A DNA stretch of 64,000 bases. Source: Scopulibacillus darangshiensis (GTDB lineage Bacteria > Bacillota > Bacilli > Bacillales > Sporolactobacillaceae). The stretch is taken from assembly GCF_004341035.1 (NCBI RefSeq), contig NZ_SLXK01000001.1, positions 248,001 through 312,000 on the forward strand, read 5' to 3'. Each line of letters begins with the position of its first letter. Position 1 is the first letter of the stretch. Positions 44,728 to 54,644 of this stretch are shown piece by piece. The translations under genes and the position numbers were made by a program. The notes beneath the pieces are model-generated. The model ran no database searches. It was not told the origin of the DNA and saw only the letters and a program-made list of their open reading frames with translations.

Positions 44728-45171
44728 ATGAGCTTAATTGATCGTCTGAATCAAGATATGAAGCAAGCGATGAAGGACAAAGACAAAGTAAAGCTGTCAG
44801 TCATCCGGATGATTAAGGCATCGCTGCAAAATGAATCGATCAAGCTCGGTAAGGAACTATCAGAAGACGAAGGACTAACCGTCTTATCCCGCGAACTCAA
44901 ACAGAGGAAAGACTCCCTCCAGGAGTTTGAGAATGCAGGACGCCAGGATTTAGTTGATGGTGTCAAGAAGGAAATTACTGTGGTCGATTTATATATGCCT
45001 GAACAACTATCGGAAGAAGAGCTTCAGGCAATAATAGATGAAACGATTACTAAAGTAGGGGCATCATCTAAGGCTGATATGGGCAAAGTGATGAATGCCG
45101 TTATTCCAAAAATCAAGGGTCGAGCAGATGGCGGCCAAGTCAGCCGCATCGTACAAAATAAACTATCGTAG
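44728..45171 (+). CDS. yqeY: GatB/YqeY domain protein
   Basis: A 147-residue helical protein containing the YqeY domain also found at the C-terminus of GatB, where it contacts tRNA. It shows [28 protein letters not shown] and the C-terminal [19 protein letters not shown]. Free-standing YqeY has an uncertain tRNA-related role. AAGGAAGAGGTG precedes ATG 44728. Confidence 0.93.
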   Translation: MSLIDRLNQDMKQAMKDKDKVKLSVIRMIKASLQNESIKLGKELSEDEGLTVLSRELKQRKDSLQEFENAGRQDLVDGVKKEITVVDLYMPEQLSEEELQAIIDETITKVGASSKADMGKVMNAVIPKIKGRADGGQVSRIVQNKLS

Positions 45172-45175
45172 TATG

Positions 45176-45218
45176 AATCAAGCCTTGTTTAATCTTTAAC
45201 GGGGCTTGATTTTTTATT
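45176..45218 (+). terminator. rpsU-yqeY terminator
   Basis: AATCAAGCC (45176-45184) pairs with 45203-45211 and is followed by TTTTTATT; the loop is long (18 nt). Confidence 0.88.
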
Positions 45219-45226
45219 GTTTAAGA

Positions 45227-45252
45227 CGAAACCTTTTGCAAGATGTTCCGTA
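45227..45252 (+). promoter_or_regulatory. Sigma-W-type promoter of floA
   Basis: CGAAAC (45227-45232), exactly 16 bp, then CGTA (45249-45252), 41 bp before the floA start. This fits the sigma-W consensus TGAAAC-N16-CGTA with one mismatch. In Bacillus subtilis the yqeZ-floA operon is sigma-W controlled, so the promoter type appears conserved even though yqeZ is missing. Confidence 0.78.
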
Positions 45253-45292
45253 ATATTAGGTACAGGTAAGTTAAAGTAATAGAGGGGGTTAT

Positions 45293-46285
45293 GTGTTGGA
45301 TCAGGGAACATTAACTATTTTACTTATCGCAGCTGCTGTTATTGTTGTATTAGCAATTTTCTTTACTTTTGTGCCAATCATGCTTTGGATTTCTGCATTA
45401 TCTTCAGGGGTAAAAATCGGAATCTTTACACTGGTAGGAATGAGATTGCGCCGGGTTATCCCGCGCCGCGTCATTAATCCACTTATTAAAGCAGTAAAAG
45501 CCGGGCTTAGCATCAATACCAATCAGCTGGAAAGTCACTATCTGGCTGGGGGTAACGTTGACAGGGTTGTTAATGCTTTGATCGCTGCCCACCGTGCCAA
45601 TATTGAATTGACCTTTGAAAGATGTGCGGCGATTGATTTAGCCGGCCGTAATGTTCTAGAGGCTGTTCAAATGAGCGTGAATCCTAAGGTGATTGAATCG
45701 CCTTTCATAGCCGGTGTCGCAATGGACGGCATTGAGGTGAAGGCTAAGGCAAGAATCACAGTGAGAGCTAACATCGACAGGCTCGTAGGCGGTGCCGGAG
45801 AAGATACGATTATCGCCAGGGTCGGCGAAGGTGTCGTCAGTACGATCGGTTCATCTGACAGCCATAAGAAAGTGCTTGAGAATCCTGATATGATTTCTCA
45901 AACAGTTTTAACCAAAGGTCTTGACGCCGGAACTGCATTTGAAATTTTATCCATTGATATTGCCGATGTAGATATTGGCAAAAATATTGGCGCGCATCTG
46001 CAAACAGAACAGGCTGAGGCGGATAAGAACATTGCTCAGGCAAAAGCCGAAGAAAGACGCGCCATGGCGGTCGCACAGGAGCAAGAAATGACCGCCCGTG
46101 TCGAAGAAATGCGTGCGAAGGTAGTTGAAGCGGAAGCCGAGGTACCCCAGGCTATGGCGGCTGCGCTTAAAGAGGGCAATATGGGTGTTATGGATTATAT
46201 GAATTATAATAATATCAAAGCTGATACCGAAATGCGTCATTCAGTCGGAGATATGAATGAAGGACAAAATAAAAAGGACAAATAA
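45293..46285 (+). CDS. floA: Flotillin-like membrane-microdomain protein FloA
   Basis: FloA organises membrane microdomains and supports envelope-linked processes. The 330-residue protein has an N-terminal membrane hairpin (about residues 5-30), an SPFH/PHB domain ([21 protein letters not shown] ... [12 protein letters not shown]), an Ala/Glu-rich coiled coil ([21 protein letters not shown]) and a C-terminal [16 protein letters not shown]. Start: GTG 45293 or TTG 45296, both after GAGGGGG. The usual partner nfeD/yqeZ is not upstream. Confidence 0.94.
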   Translation: MLDQGTLTILLIAAAVIVVLAIFFTFVPIMLWISALSSGVKIGIFTLVGMRLRRVIPRRVINPLIKAVKAGLSINTNQLESHYLAGGNVDRVVNALIAAHRANIELTFERCAAIDLAGRNVLEAVQMSVNPKVIESPFIAGVAMDGIEVKAKARITVRANIDRLVGGAGEDTIIARVGEGVVSTIGSSDSHKKVLENPDMISQTVLTKGLDAGTAFEILSIDIADVDIGKNIGAHLQTEQAEADKNIAQAKAEERRAMAVAQEQEMTARVEEMRAKVVEAEAEVPQAMAAALKEGNMGVMDYMNYNNIKADTEMRHSVGDMNEGQNKKDK

Positions 46286-46297
46286 AGCGGGTGACAC

Positions 46298-46684
46298 ATG
46301 GGCATTGTAGTGATCATTATCATAATCGCAATTGTTTCGATCATCCAATTTGCAAAACAAACGGAAAAAAGGCAAAGTGACAAGCGAGAAAAGCCAAAAA
46401 TAAAGCATGTTATATCTCAGGTACCGGCTAAGGATGATAACAAAACAATCGATCGGTCAATGATTGAACGAAGCGGTGACGGAAAAGCCCCGCTCTTTAA
46501 AACAAGTCAACAGGCGGAAGAAACAGCATCTTTTTTAGGTGCAAAGAAGCAAGTCCATCAAGCGGGTCATGAGGTCTTTTCCAAACAAAAAATTGCGGAG
46601 GCTTTCATTCTAGCTGAATGTCTGTCCAAACCGAGGGCGAAGAATCCGCATTATGCAGTTGATAAAAACCGAAGAAAAGCATAA
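46298..46684 (+). CDS. Uncharacterised membrane-anchored protein downstream of floA
   Basis: A 128-residue protein with an N-terminal membrane helix (MGIVVIIIIIAIVSIIQF), a basic linker (about 20-100) and a C-terminal motif FSKQKIAEAFILAECLSKPRAKNPH. It lies 12 bp after floA with GGGTGAC as ribosome site, so it is in the sigma-W-type transcript and occupies the yqfB position of Bacillus subtilis. I do not recognise a family by name. The hydrophobic anchor and linkage suggest a FloA-associated role (inference). Confidence 0.6.
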   Translation: MGIVVIIIIIAIVSIIQFAKQTEKRQSDKREKPKIKHVISQVPAKDDNKTIDRSMIERSGDGKAPLFKTSQQAEETASFLGAKKQVHQAGHEVFSKQKIAEAFILAECLSKPRAKNPHYAVDKNRRKA

Positions 46685-46689
46685 TAAAG

Positions 46690-46728
46690 AAAAAAGCAAG
46701 CACTTTGGCCAAGGTGCTTGCTTTTTTC
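46690..46728 (+). terminator. floA operon terminator
   Basis: A perfect 13-bp stem AAAAAGCAAGCAC (46691-46703) with 46714-46726, a 10-nt loop and T6. No A residue mismatch; strong on both strands. Confidence 0.93.
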
Positions 46729-46790
46729 GTTTTCTTTATCTTTAAGTGATAGGGGAACAGGTTGGTACATAAAAATGAATATAGAGGCGG

Positions 46791-47081
46791 GTGAATGATG
46801 TGCAAAAATGGCCAAACAGCTTTAAAAAATGGTTTGTAAATCATACCGACATGCCTGCGGACGTGGTCATGGATTTACCTAGGATAACAATCATTGGTCA
46901 ATTACATATATATATTGAAAATCATAAAGGTGTCCTAGCCTTCTCCAATAATGAGCTGCGTTTGTCGTTAAAGCATGGCCACCTGCAAATAAAAGGCGAC
47001 AATTTCGTATTGAAAAATATCCTACCGGAAGAGATTTTACTTGAAGGATTAATAAAACAAGTATTTTTCATAGATGAGTAA
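46791..47081 (+). CDS. yqfC: Sporulation protein YqfC
   Basis: A 96-residue YabP/YqfC-family protein; the core ADVVMDLPRITIIGQLHIYIENH and LPEEILLEGLIKQVFF are hallmarks. It is expressed in the mother cell with yqfD in Bacillus subtilis and is required for normal spore formation. The start is uncertain between GTG 46791 and GTG 46800, as AGAGGCGG lies just upstream of both. yqfD follows 41 bp downstream. Confidence 0.9.
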   Translation: MNDVQKWPNSFKKWFVNHTDMPADVVMDLPRITIIGQLHIYIENHKGVLAFSNNELRLSLKHGHLQIKGDNFVLKNILPEEILLEGLIKQVFFIDE

Positions 47082-47122
47082 TGAAGTAAAAGCAAAATGA
47101 TACGGGGAACGGAGGAGCGGTC

Positions 47123-48376
47123 ATGAAAAAGAATTGGAACGAAGCATTTTTTGGACATGTTAATGTGACGATTAAAGGCAGATTGCCAGAGCAATTTATT
47201 AATCTTTGTGTAAAAAATGGCATTACCATATGGGATATAAAGCGGATTGATGATAAGTCGGTTTCCTGTTCACTTCTTTTAAGCGACATAAGGAAAGTTA
47301 AACCAGTCTTAAAATCAACCGACTGCCGCATTCATTTTGTTGACCGGAAGGGCTTTCCGTTCTTATTGAAACGCCTGTTGTCAAGGACAGGCATTATCAT
47401 CGGTATGGTTCTGTTTCTCGCGATATTATTTGTCCTGTCGAATATCGTCTGGCGCATCGATGTAACTGGGGCTGACCCTAAGCTTGAATCAGAAATTAGA
47501 AAGCTTTTGAAAAAAAATGATCTGCATGTCGGTGCCTTTGAATTTTTCCTGCCTTCAACAGAAGATATTGAATCATACCTCTCAGGGAAATTAACCAAGG
47601 TTACATGGCTTGGTGTGTCAAAGGATGGGACAACTTATAGAGTGGATGTGGTTCAGAAAGAATTGCCAAAAGAGGATAAGCAGCCAGGGCCAAGAAATTT
47701 AATCGCATCAAAAAAGGCCGTCATTTACGATATATTTGTAGAAAACGGTCAAGCTGCCGTTGAACCTGATCAGGTTGTCCAGCCGGGTCAGCTCTTGATT
47801 TCAGGAATGATTGGAAATGAAAAGGATCCAAAGTTTGTTGGTGCAAAAGGAAAGGTCATCGGTGAAACTTGGTATCGGTCCACAACCGCAGTCCCTTTAA
47901 AATCAAACTATAAAACGTATACGGGCAATACTTATACCAAGCATCAATTGAGACTTTTTGGCTGGGATATGCCTTTATGGGGATTAGAGAAGAAACCTTA
48001 TAAAACATTCGACCGTGAAGTCACAGTCAAACCCGTTCATTTCTTGATTTGGGACCTGCCAATTGCCTATAAACGCATCACATATCGTCAAACTGAACAG
48101 GCTAATAAAAAGCTCACGGAGGAAGCTGCTGTTAAGGCCGGCAAAGAAGCAGCATATAAAAAGTTAAAGGGCAAGCTCCCTGATAAGGCCAAGATCATTT
48201 CCCGAAAAGTGGAAAATAAGGATGTAAAAGATGGTGTCTTGACGCTTAAAATTTTCTATATTGTCCACGAAAATATCGCGGTGCAAAATCTGATCAGCCC
48301 TGAAGAGCAACAAGAGAAAATAGAAAAGGCGAAGGAAAAGGAAAAAGAAAAAGAAGAGAAAAGCCAAGACAATTAA
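47123..48376 (+). CDS. yqfD: Sporulation protein YqfD
   Basis: A 417-residue membrane protein of the YqfD family. It has an N-terminal cytosolic region (to about 88), one membrane helix (about residues 91-112, GIIIGMVLFLAILFVLSNIV), and a large outer part with a POTRA-like segment (RIDVTGADPKLESEIRKLL) and YDIFVENGQAAVEPDQVVQPGQLLISG. It is mother-cell expressed with yqfC in Bacillus subtilis and involved in engulfment or forespore development. A terminator follows. Confidence 0.93.
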   Translation: MKKNWNEAFFGHVNVTIKGRLPEQFINLCVKNGITIWDIKRIDDKSVSCSLLLSDIRKVKPVLKSTDCRIHFVDRKGFPFLLKRLLSRTGIIIGMVLFLAILFVLSNIVWRIDVTGADPKLESEIRKLLKKNDLHVGAFEFFLPSTEDIESYLSGKLTKVTWLGVSKDGTTYRVDVVQKELPKEDKQPGPRNLIASKKAVIYDIFVENGQAAVEPDQVVQPGQLLISGMIGNEKDPKFVGAKGKVIGETWYRSTTAVPLKSNYKTYTGNTYTKHQLRLFGWDMPLWGLEKKPYKTFDREVTVKPVHFLIWDLPIAYKRITYRQTEQANKKLTEEAAVKAGKEAAYKKLKGKLPDKAKIISRKVENKDVKDGVLTLKIFYIVHENIAVQNLISPEEQQEKIEKAKEKEKEKEEKSQDN

Positions 48377-48400
48377 AAGCGAACAGCTTTTTGCAGCACG

Positions 48401-48426
48401 AACTCGCCATTTGGCGGGTTTTTCTT
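48401..48426 (+). terminator. yqfD terminator
   Basis: AACTCGCCA (48401-48409) pairs with TGGCGGGTT (48412-48420) with one wobble, and is followed by TTTCTTATTTT. Confidence 0.85.
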
Positions 48427-48508
48427 ATTTTAATATGGAATGGAATTAAAGAGGTTTATTATGGTAAACTAAGGTAAACAACATGTTTATCCAAGGAGAC
48501 TGAGAAGA

Positions 48509-49462
48509 TTGCCAGCAGATTTATATACAATTGATATAGAATTAGATAATGCAAATGAAGCGTTAGCCCTTTTTGGACCAGGAGATGCCAATCTAAAAGT
48601 CATTGAGGACACATTGACTGTATCAATCGTGACCAGAGGCGGGGCGGTCAGCGTATCAGGAAATGAAGAAACATTACGGAAAGTGGAATCCATTCTTAAT
48701 GCTTTATTAGACTTGATAAGGCGGGGGATACATATTACTGAACGGGATGTCGTCTATGCCTTAAAGCTTGCTGATGAAGGGTTAATTGAAGAATTAGCCG
48801 AATTGTATGAAGGCGAAATCACGGTAAATGCTAAAGGAAAGCCAATTAGAGTTAAAACATTAGGCCAAAGAAAATATGTTAATGCGATGAACAAGCATGA
48901 TATGGTTTTCGCGATTGGTCCGGCTGGAACAGGAAAAACCTATTTGGCTGTTGTTAAAGCTGTATCAGCGTTGAAAGCGGGTATTATTAAAAGAATTGTC
49001 CTTACTAGACCAGCGGTTGAGGCGGGGGAAAGCTTAGGCTTTTTGCCTGGTGACCTGAAGGAAAAGGTCGATCCCTACCTAAGGCCTTTGTATGATGCCT
49101 TACATGATGTGTTAGGAGCTGAACATACCCTTCGTTTAATTGAAAGAGGAACGATAGAAATTGCACCATTGGCTTATATGAGGGGGCGGACACTGGAGGA
49201 TGCTTACGTCATTCTTGATGAAGCCCAAAATACGACACCCGAGCAAATGAAAATGTTTCTGACACGTCTCGGATTTGGGTCAAAAATGATCGTTACAGGT
49301 GACATTACGCAAGTTGATTTACCTAAAGGTAAACATTCGGGCTTGAAGACAGCTAAGGATATGCTTGATAATATTCCGGGTATTGCATTTATCCAGTTGG
49401 ATCGTGTCGATGTTGTTCGGCATCCGCTTGTACAAAAGATTATTGAAGCTTATGAGAGCTAG
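48509..49462 (+). CDS. phoH: PhoH-family ATPase
   Basis: A 317-residue PhoH/YbeZ-family ATPase. It has an N-terminal R3H/KH-like region, Walker A GPAGTGKTYLAVVKA (about residues 137-151), RPAVEAGESLGFLPGDLKEK and Walker B YVILDEAQNTTPEQM. It likely works with YbeY in rRNA processing or quality control. Start: TTG 48509 with AGGAGA upstream. It begins the phoH-pgpH-ybeY-dgkA-era string, conserved in Bacilli. Confidence 0.95.
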   Translation: MPADLYTIDIELDNANEALALFGPGDANLKVIEDTLTVSIVTRGGAVSVSGNEETLRKVESILNALLDLIRRGIHITERDVVYALKLADEGLIEELAELYEGEITVNAKGKPIRVKTLGQRKYVNAMNKHDMVFAIGPAGTGKTYLAVVKAVSALKAGIIKRIVLTRPAVEAGESLGFLPGDLKEKVDPYLRPLYDALHDVLGAEHTLRLIERGTIEIAPLAYMRGRTLEDAYVILDEAQNTTPEQMKMFLTRLGFGSKMIVTGDITQVDLPKGKHSGLKTAKDMLDNIPGIAFIQLDRVDVVRHPLVQKIIEAYES

Positions 49463-49500
49463 ACGTTCTTATTTGATAATATTGGGGGCATTGGAAAGTC

Positions 49501-51666
49501 ATGAAGCGATTACCTTTTGTTTCTATAATAGAGAGATTTAGGTTAACTCCTTTTTCCGCCTGGATGATCTATCTGCTTCTTGGTGTTGTCATGTACTTAC
49601 TAATGATCAATTCAGTCACACCAAAAAAAATAGATGTTACACTCCATGAAATTGCCAAAAATGATATTCAATCCCCCGTCGAAGTCGTCGATCAACAAGC
49701 GACTGAGGCTCAAAGGCAGGAGGCGCTAGCTAGCGCTCCTTCATCATATGTTTATAATAAAAATGAAGCTCTTATTCAGGTAGAAAAAGCCGGTGATATT
49801 TTTGATGTCATTTCCGAAATCAAAAAGAAGGCAAAAAACTCATCTGAGAAAAACACAGGTGATCATAAGCCCCCTTCACTTGACGGACAGGTAAAGGCTG
49901 TTAAGGATAAGCTTGCAAAGCCCGCGGGAAACGATTTATCAAATAACACAATAGAAAGCCTTTTAACTACTTCAGAACGAGAGCTAACCATTGCTCAGGA
50001 CATTACAAGCACAGCCATTTATGAAGCAATGAGCAATAAAATAAAATGGAGCGACCTTGAACGTGTCCAAAATAAAGCGTCCGCTTCATTGCCATCTTCT
50101 GTTTTAAATGATGAATTGCGCCATGCTCTTACGGATGTCTTACACTATGCTATTGTCCCTAACTATGTTTTCGATGCTGATGCCACGAAACGAAATAAAG
50201 AGGAAGCGGCAAAATCAGTGGACAATGTTGTTATTCATCAGGGTGAAGTGATCGTCAAAAAAGGCGAATTGGTCACACGCGATGTTATGCACAAATTAAA
50301 GGTTGTCGGTCTCCTAGATGATCATTTTAATATCATTCCTTTTATTGGTCTTGCTGTCATGGTGGCCTTCTTGACAACTCTGATTGTCTTTGAATGCCGT
50401 CATTTAAAAGAAAAAAAGGGCAAAAAGTTCCGCCCGGTTGATCTATGGGTTTACAGTGTCATTTTCATCTTTATGCTGTTATTAATTAAGCTCGATAGTT
50501 ATCTCATTTACACACATATAACGGGAATGATTTATGTTATTCCGCTCGCCTCAGGTACGCTCCTGATCCGAATGTTTTTTACGGAGCGAATGGCTATAGT
50601 TACAAGTATTATATTATCCCTTTCGGGGAGCTTGATTTTTGGGGGAGAAAACACAGCAGCTGTCTTTGATGTCCAGATGGGCTTGTATCTTCTTTTGACA
50701 TCGCTAGCCGGCGCTCTTGTATTAAGGGGCAATGAAACAAGACCAAGGATTTTGCGGGCGGGTGTCATCATAGCCGGTGTCAATGTCCTTACAGTTTTAT
50801 GCTTATTGATGCTGCAAAACAGCCCTTTCCATGTAGCCGAAACTGGTCTAAATATCGGGCTTGCTCTTCTGTCAGGCTTCTTATCGGCTGTTTTAACAAT
50901 CGGTCTTGTACCATTCTTTGAAGCAACGTTTGGCATTTTATCTACCATGAAACTAATTGAATTATCAAATCCGAACCATCCATTGCTGCGCAAAGTTCTG
51001 ATTGATGCACCTGGCACCTATCACCACAGTGTGATGGTGGCAAACCTTGCCGAAAGGGCCTGCGAGGTAATTGGAGCGAATGGCCTGCTCGCGAGAGTCG
51101 CCGCTTATTATCATGACATCGGCAAAACCAAAAGGCCTCACTTTTTTATTGAAAATCAATTTAATCATGTTAATCCCCATGATAAAATATCACCGCAGCT
51201 CAGCCGGACGATTATTATTTCTCATCCGTATGATGGGGCAGACATGCTTAGGGAGCATAGAATGCCTAAGGAAATAATCGATATCGCCGAACAGCACCAT
51301 GGCACGTCATTGTTAAAATATTTTTATATAAAAGCACAGGAAGCAACAAAACAGGATATACCGGAAAGTGAGTTTCGATACCCCGGCCCTAAAGTTCAAA
51401 CGAAGGAAGCGGCTGTTGTGGAGCTAGCTGACAGTATTGAAGCAGCCGTAAGATCGATGGCCAAGCCAACACCTGTAAAAATTGAATCCTTGGTCCAAAA
51501 GATATTTAATGAAAAACTGGAAGACGGGCAATTTGATGAATGCAATTTAACCTTGAATGAACTAAAGCTCGTCAGGGAATCGATTTTTGAAACCATAAAA
51601 GGCATGTTTCATTCGCGAATCGAATACCCGGACGAAGTGAATCGTAAGAAGGTGACGAATGAATGA
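49501..51666 (+). CDS. pgpH: 7TM-HD cyclic-di-AMP phosphodiesterase PgpH
   Basis: A 721-residue protein of the 7TMR-HDED class (Bacillus subtilis YqfF). It has an N-terminal helix (about 17-35), an outer 7TMR-HD domain (about 40-270), seven membrane helices (about 280-490) and a cytoplasmic HD domain with [15 protein letters not shown] (about 505-520), [11 protein letters not shown] (about 535) and [12 protein letters not shown]. It hydrolyses c-di-AMP to pApA and so influences potassium and osmotic control. It overlaps ybeY by 4 bp. Confidence 0.95.
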   Translation: MKRLPFVSIIERFRLTPFSAWMIYLLLGVVMYLLMINSVTPKKIDVTLHEIAKNDIQSPVEVVDQQATEAQRQEALASAPSSYVYNKNEALIQVEKAGDIFDVISEIKKKAKNSSEKNTGDHKPPSLDGQVKAVKDKLAKPAGNDLSNNTIESLLTTSERELTIAQDITSTAIYEAMSNKIKWSDLERVQNKASASLPSSVLNDELRHALTDVLHYAIVPNYVFDADATKRNKEEAAKSVDNVVIHQGEVIVKKGELVTRDVMHKLKVVGLLDDHFNIIPFIGLAVMVAFLTTLIVFECRHLKEKKGKKFRPVDLWVYSVIFIFMLLLIKLDSYLIYTHITGMIYVIPLASGTLLIRMFFTERMAIVTSIILSLSGSLIFGGENTAAVFDVQMGLYLLLTSLAGALVLRGNETRPRILRAGVIIAGVNVLTVLCLLMLQNSPFHVAETGLNIGLALLSGFLSAVLTIGLVPFFEATFGILSTMKLIELSNPNHPLLRKVLIDAPGTYHHSVMVANLAERACEVIGANGLLARVAAYYHDIGKTKRPHFFIENQFNHVNPHDKISPQLSRTIIISHPYDGADMLREHRMPKEIIDIAEQHHGTSLLKYFYIKAQEATKQDIPESEFRYPGPKVQTKEAAVVELADSIEAAVRSMAKPTPVKIESLVQKIFNEKLEDGQFDECNLTLNELKLVRESIFETIKGMFHSRIEYPDEVNRKKVTNE

Positions 51667-52139
51667 CCCTAACAATTGATTTATATGATGAAACAGAGGA
51701 ACTGTCAAAAAGCGACGTACAACTTGTCCTGGATGTCCTTGAACATGCCAGACAGGTTATGAAAATGGAAGGTGAGTGTGAGCTGTCACTGAGTTTTGTT
51801 GATAACGAGAGAATTCAAGAAATTAATGCCCAGTATCGTGATAAGGACCAACCCACTGATGTCATTTCATTTGCGCTTGAAGAAATGGGTGATGATGAAA
51901 TTGACATTATCGATGAAGACGGGCCAAGAGTTCTTGGTGACATTATAGTTTCAGTTCAGAAAGCCAGCGAACAGGCTGAATCATACGGTCATTCCTTTCA
52001 ACGTGAACTTGGGTTTTTAGTCGTTCATGGACTGCTTCACCTGCTAGGCTATGATCATATGACTGAAGCTGATGAGAAAGAAATGTTTGGCCTCCAGGAA
52101 GACATTTTGACCTCATTTGGTCTTACGAGGTTCGAATAG
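51663..52139 (+). CDS. ybeY: Endoribonuclease YbeY
   Basis: YbeY is a metal-dependent endoribonuclease needed for 16S rRNA 3' processing and ribosome quality control. The 158-residue protein has the zinc-binding [11 protein letters not shown] (about residues 120-130), plus PTDVISFAL and VLGDIIVSV. Its start overlaps the pgpH stop (ATGA) and its stop is directly followed by the dgkA start. Confidence 0.96.
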   Translation: MTLTIDLYDETEELSKSDVQLVLDVLEHARQVMKMEGECELSLSFVDNERIQEINAQYRDKDQPTDVISFALEEMGDDEIDIIDEDGPRVLGDIIVSVQKASEQAESYGHSFQRELGFLVVHGLLHLLGYDHMTEADEKEMFGLQEDILTSFGLTRFE

Positions 52140-52484
52140 GTGTCCTTTATCAGGAGAGTCGGTTATGCCCTGTCCGGGATCCGTTCGGCTTTTCGCCATG
52201 AAAGAAATCTGCAAATCCAGGCTGTTATTGGCTTATGTGTGATCATCATCGCGATAATGATCCATGTGAGTCTGACCCATTTTATGATCATTTTGATACT
52301 TGTGGCAGGTGTCATAAGCCTTGAGTTAATCAATACCGCGATTGAACGTGCTGTTGATTTGATCAGTACAGAACTTCACCCTTTAGCAAGGGCGGCTAAG
52401 GATATCGCAGCTGGAGCGGTCCTTTGGTTTTCGATTTTCTCCGCCATCATTGGATTTATGATTATTTTTACAACACTGCAATAA
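52140..52484 (+). CDS. dgkA: Undecaprenol/diacylglycerol kinase DgkA
   Basis: A 114-residue small membrane kinase with the DAGK prokaryotic motif FRHERNLQIQAVI, ELINTAIERAVDLIS (the ENTAIE-type catalytic segment) and three membrane helices. In Gram-positive bacteria the enzyme phosphorylates undecaprenol for envelope recycling. Start: GTG 52140 immediately after the ybeY stop. In Bacillus subtilis cdd lies between dgkA and era; it is missing here. Confidence 0.92.
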   Translation: MSFIRRVGYALSGIRSAFRHERNLQIQAVIGLCVIIIAIMIHVSLTHFMIILILVAGVISLELINTAIERAVDLISTELHPLARAAKDIAAGAVLWFSIFSAIIGFMIIFTTLQ

Positions 52485-52502
52485 GAGAAAGAAGGCTAGG
52501 TA

Positions 52503-53408
52503 ATGGCAACAACATTTAAATCAGGATTCGTTGCACTGATTGGCCGTCCGAATGTAGGCAAATCAACGCTATTAAATCAGGTATTAGGACAAAAAGTAGC
52601 TATTATGAGTGATAAAGCACAGACAACCAGAAACAAAATTCGCGGTGTCTACACTTCCGACGAAGCTCAAATTGTATTTATCGACACACCCGGCATACAT
52701 AAACCAAAGCATAAGCTTGGCCAATATATGACAAGAATTGCTCAAAAAACATTAAACGAGGTTGATCTGGTTATTTTTATGGTTGATGTCGAACAGGGTT
52801 ATGGCAAAGGGGATCAATATATTATTGATATGCTGGAGCGTGCAAAAACACCAGTGTTTCTGATCATGAATAAAATTGATAAAATCCATCCTGAAGAACT
52901 TCTACCATTGATTGATATGTACCGGAATAAGTACACATTTGATGAGATTGTGCCAATATCCGCACTAGAAGGCAATAATGTGAATACATTATTACAACAA
53001 GTGTCTTCATACTTAGAAGAGGGGCCAAAATTCTATCCCGATGATCAAGTGACAGATCATCCCGAACGATTTATAGTGTCGGAGTTGATCAGGGAAAAGA
53101 TTTTGCATTTAACGAGGGAAGAAGTCCCTCATTCCATCGCTATTGAAATCGATGAGATGTCCTATAAGAAAGATCGGGATGTCGTTTATATCCAAGCTGC
53201 CGTCATAGTCGAACGTGCTTCCCAAAAGGGAATCATCATCGGCAAAAGCGGCGGTATGTTAAAGAAAGTCGGATCACTCGCCCGTCAGGATATCGAAGCC
53301 CTTCTCGGGTCCAAGGTATTTCTGGAGTTATGGGTTAAGGTACAAAAAAATTGGCGGGATAAAGAATCACAGTTGCGTGATTATGGCTTTAATGAGGAAG
53401 ACTACTAA
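52503..53408 (+). CDS. era: Ribosome assembly GTPase Era
   Basis: Era is a GTPase that binds the 3' end of 16S rRNA during 30S maturation. The 301-residue protein has G1 [12 protein letters not shown] (about residues 14-25), G3 [11 protein letters not shown]4 NKID and a C-terminal KH domain with [15 protein letters not shown]. The motifs are complete. AAGAAGGCTAGGTA precedes ATG 52503. The yqzL-recO pair follows. Confidence 0.97.
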   Translation: MATTFKSGFVALIGRPNVGKSTLLNQVLGQKVAIMSDKAQTTRNKIRGVYTSDEAQIVFIDTPGIHKPKHKLGQYMTRIAQKTLNEVDLVIFMVDVEQGYGKGDQYIIDMLERAKTPVFLIMNKIDKIHPEELLPLIDMYRNKYTFDEIVPISALEGNNVNTLLQQVSSYLEEGPKFYPDDQVTDHPERFIVSELIREKILHLTREEVPHSIAIEIDEMSYKKDRDVVYIQAAVIVERASQKGIIIGKSGGMLKKVGSLARQDIEALLGSKVFLELWVKVQKNWRDKESQLRDYGFNEEDY

Positions 53409-53546
53409 ATCCCTTTGATGCCGTGACAAAGCTTCCAATAATTTCATTAACAATATTTCCTTATCATGTTTTTGCTGATTCCGTAAAACCTAAAAGTATG
53501 GAAAGCCTCTAAATTAAAGGTTAAAAGTGTGAAAGGTGGTTAAACC

Positions 53547-53687
53547 ATGTTAGACTTTACTTGGAGAGTCTTTTGCATGACCGGAAACATCGACACTTAT
53601 CTTTTGTTAAGAGAAATGGAAAGTGAACATGATGACCTTATAGATATAGATGATTGGGAGGCCCTTGAGGATCAGCCCACACAGTAA
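53547..53687 (+). CDS. yqzL: YqzL-family small protein
   Basis: A 46-residue acidic protein, MLDFTWRVFCMTGNIDTYLL then a Glu/Asp-rich tail (DDLIDIDDWEAL). It matches YqzL of Bacillus subtilis (MLDFTWKVFSQTGNIDTYLL), encoded between era and recO. The function is unknown. AAAGGTGG precedes ATG 53547, and the stop directly abuts the recO region. Confidence 0.92.
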   Translation: MLDFTWRVFCMTGNIDTYLLLREMESEHDDLIDIDDWEALEDQPTQ

Positions 53688-53705
53688 ATGAAGGTGAGCT
53701 TCCAA

Positions 53706-54452
53706 ATGGAGAAAGCGGAAGGGATCGTTATTAAAACGATCAATTATGGAGAAACCAATAAGATTATAACCGTGTTTACAAAAGAGCATGGGAAGGTTGG
53801 ATTAATGGCCCGTGGTGCGAAAAAGACCAAAAGCAGGCTTTCAGCAGCCAGTCAGCTCCTGTTTTTCGGTCAATTTCTTTATCAGAAAAGCAAAGGGCTT
53901 GGTACTTTATATCAAGGGGAAACAATAGAACCGCTAAGGAATATTAAAGCCGATATTTTTAAAATGGCCTATGCCGCATACATTGTAGAGGTTATTGATA
54001 AATTAACCGAACAAAATGTCAGAAATCCCTTTCTATATGACTTGCTGATTAGGATTTTAACCTATATTGAAGAAGGGGTTGACCCAGAAGTATTGACCCT
54101 CATTTTCGACGTTAAAATGATGGGCCCAGCGGGTATTGAAGCAAGGTTTGATGGTTGTGTCCATTGCGGGGAAGAGACTGGTCCTTTCAGCTTCTCGGTC
54201 GATAGAGGCGGTTATCTATGCAAGCGTTGCGCTCACACAGATGAACATGCTTTGCCAATGTCTGCAGCCGCCGCCCGTCTGCTCCGGCTTTTCAAGCATA
54301 TTGATATAAGCCGGCTAGGGAAGATTAATCTAAAACCAGAAACCGTGAAAGAAATGAAAAGGATTATGACGGTATATTATGATCAGTATTCAGGATTGCA
54401 TCTGAAGTCCAAACGCTTTTTGGATCAAATGGCATCATTTGAACAAAAATAG
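53706..54452 (+). CDS. recO: DNA repair protein RecO
   Basis: RecO loads RecA with RecR during recombinational repair. The 248-residue protein has an N-terminal OB fold (KAEGIVIKTINYGETNKIIT) and a helical domain with a zinc finger, CVHCGEETGPFSF and LCKRCAH (C-x2-C, C-x2-C, about residue 150). ATG 53706 with AAGGTGAG upstream is preferred to ATG 53688. A terminator-like hairpin follows. Confidence 0.94.
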   Translation: MEKAEGIVIKTINYGETNKIITVFTKEHGKVGLMARGAKKTKSRLSAASQLLFFGQFLYQKSKGLGTLYQGETIEPLRNIKADIFKMAYAAYIVEVIDKLTEQNVRNPFLYDLLIRILTYIEEGVDPEVLTLIFDVKMMGPAGIEARFDGCVHCGEETGPFSFSVDRGGYLCKRCAHTDEHALPMSAAAARLLRLFKHIDISRLGKINLKPETVKEMKRIMTVYYDQYSGLHLKSKRFLDQMASFEQK

Positions 54453-54467
54453 TGAAGAAATAAACAC

Positions 54468-54512
54468 GAACTCCTTTCTTTAGGAAGATCTAAAGAAAAG
54501 GGGTTCTATTTA
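54468..54512 (+). terminator. recO terminator
   Basis: GAACTCCTTTCTTTAG pairs with CTAAAGAAAAGGGGTTC with one bulge around GAAGAT; the T tail is weak. The interval to ccpN (to 54644) holds no recognised gene, and glyQS, which often lies here in Bacilli, is absent. Confidence 0.7.
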
Positions 54513-54644
54513 AGTTTTAAAAGAAGGGTTACCGTTACTTCAATCGAATATATAAAGAAAACATGAGGGTTACGTGTTATCCTTGTAAAAGGGTGACGCA
54601 TGATCATATTATGAAACAATATACAATGGAAGGGCGGTGAATGT

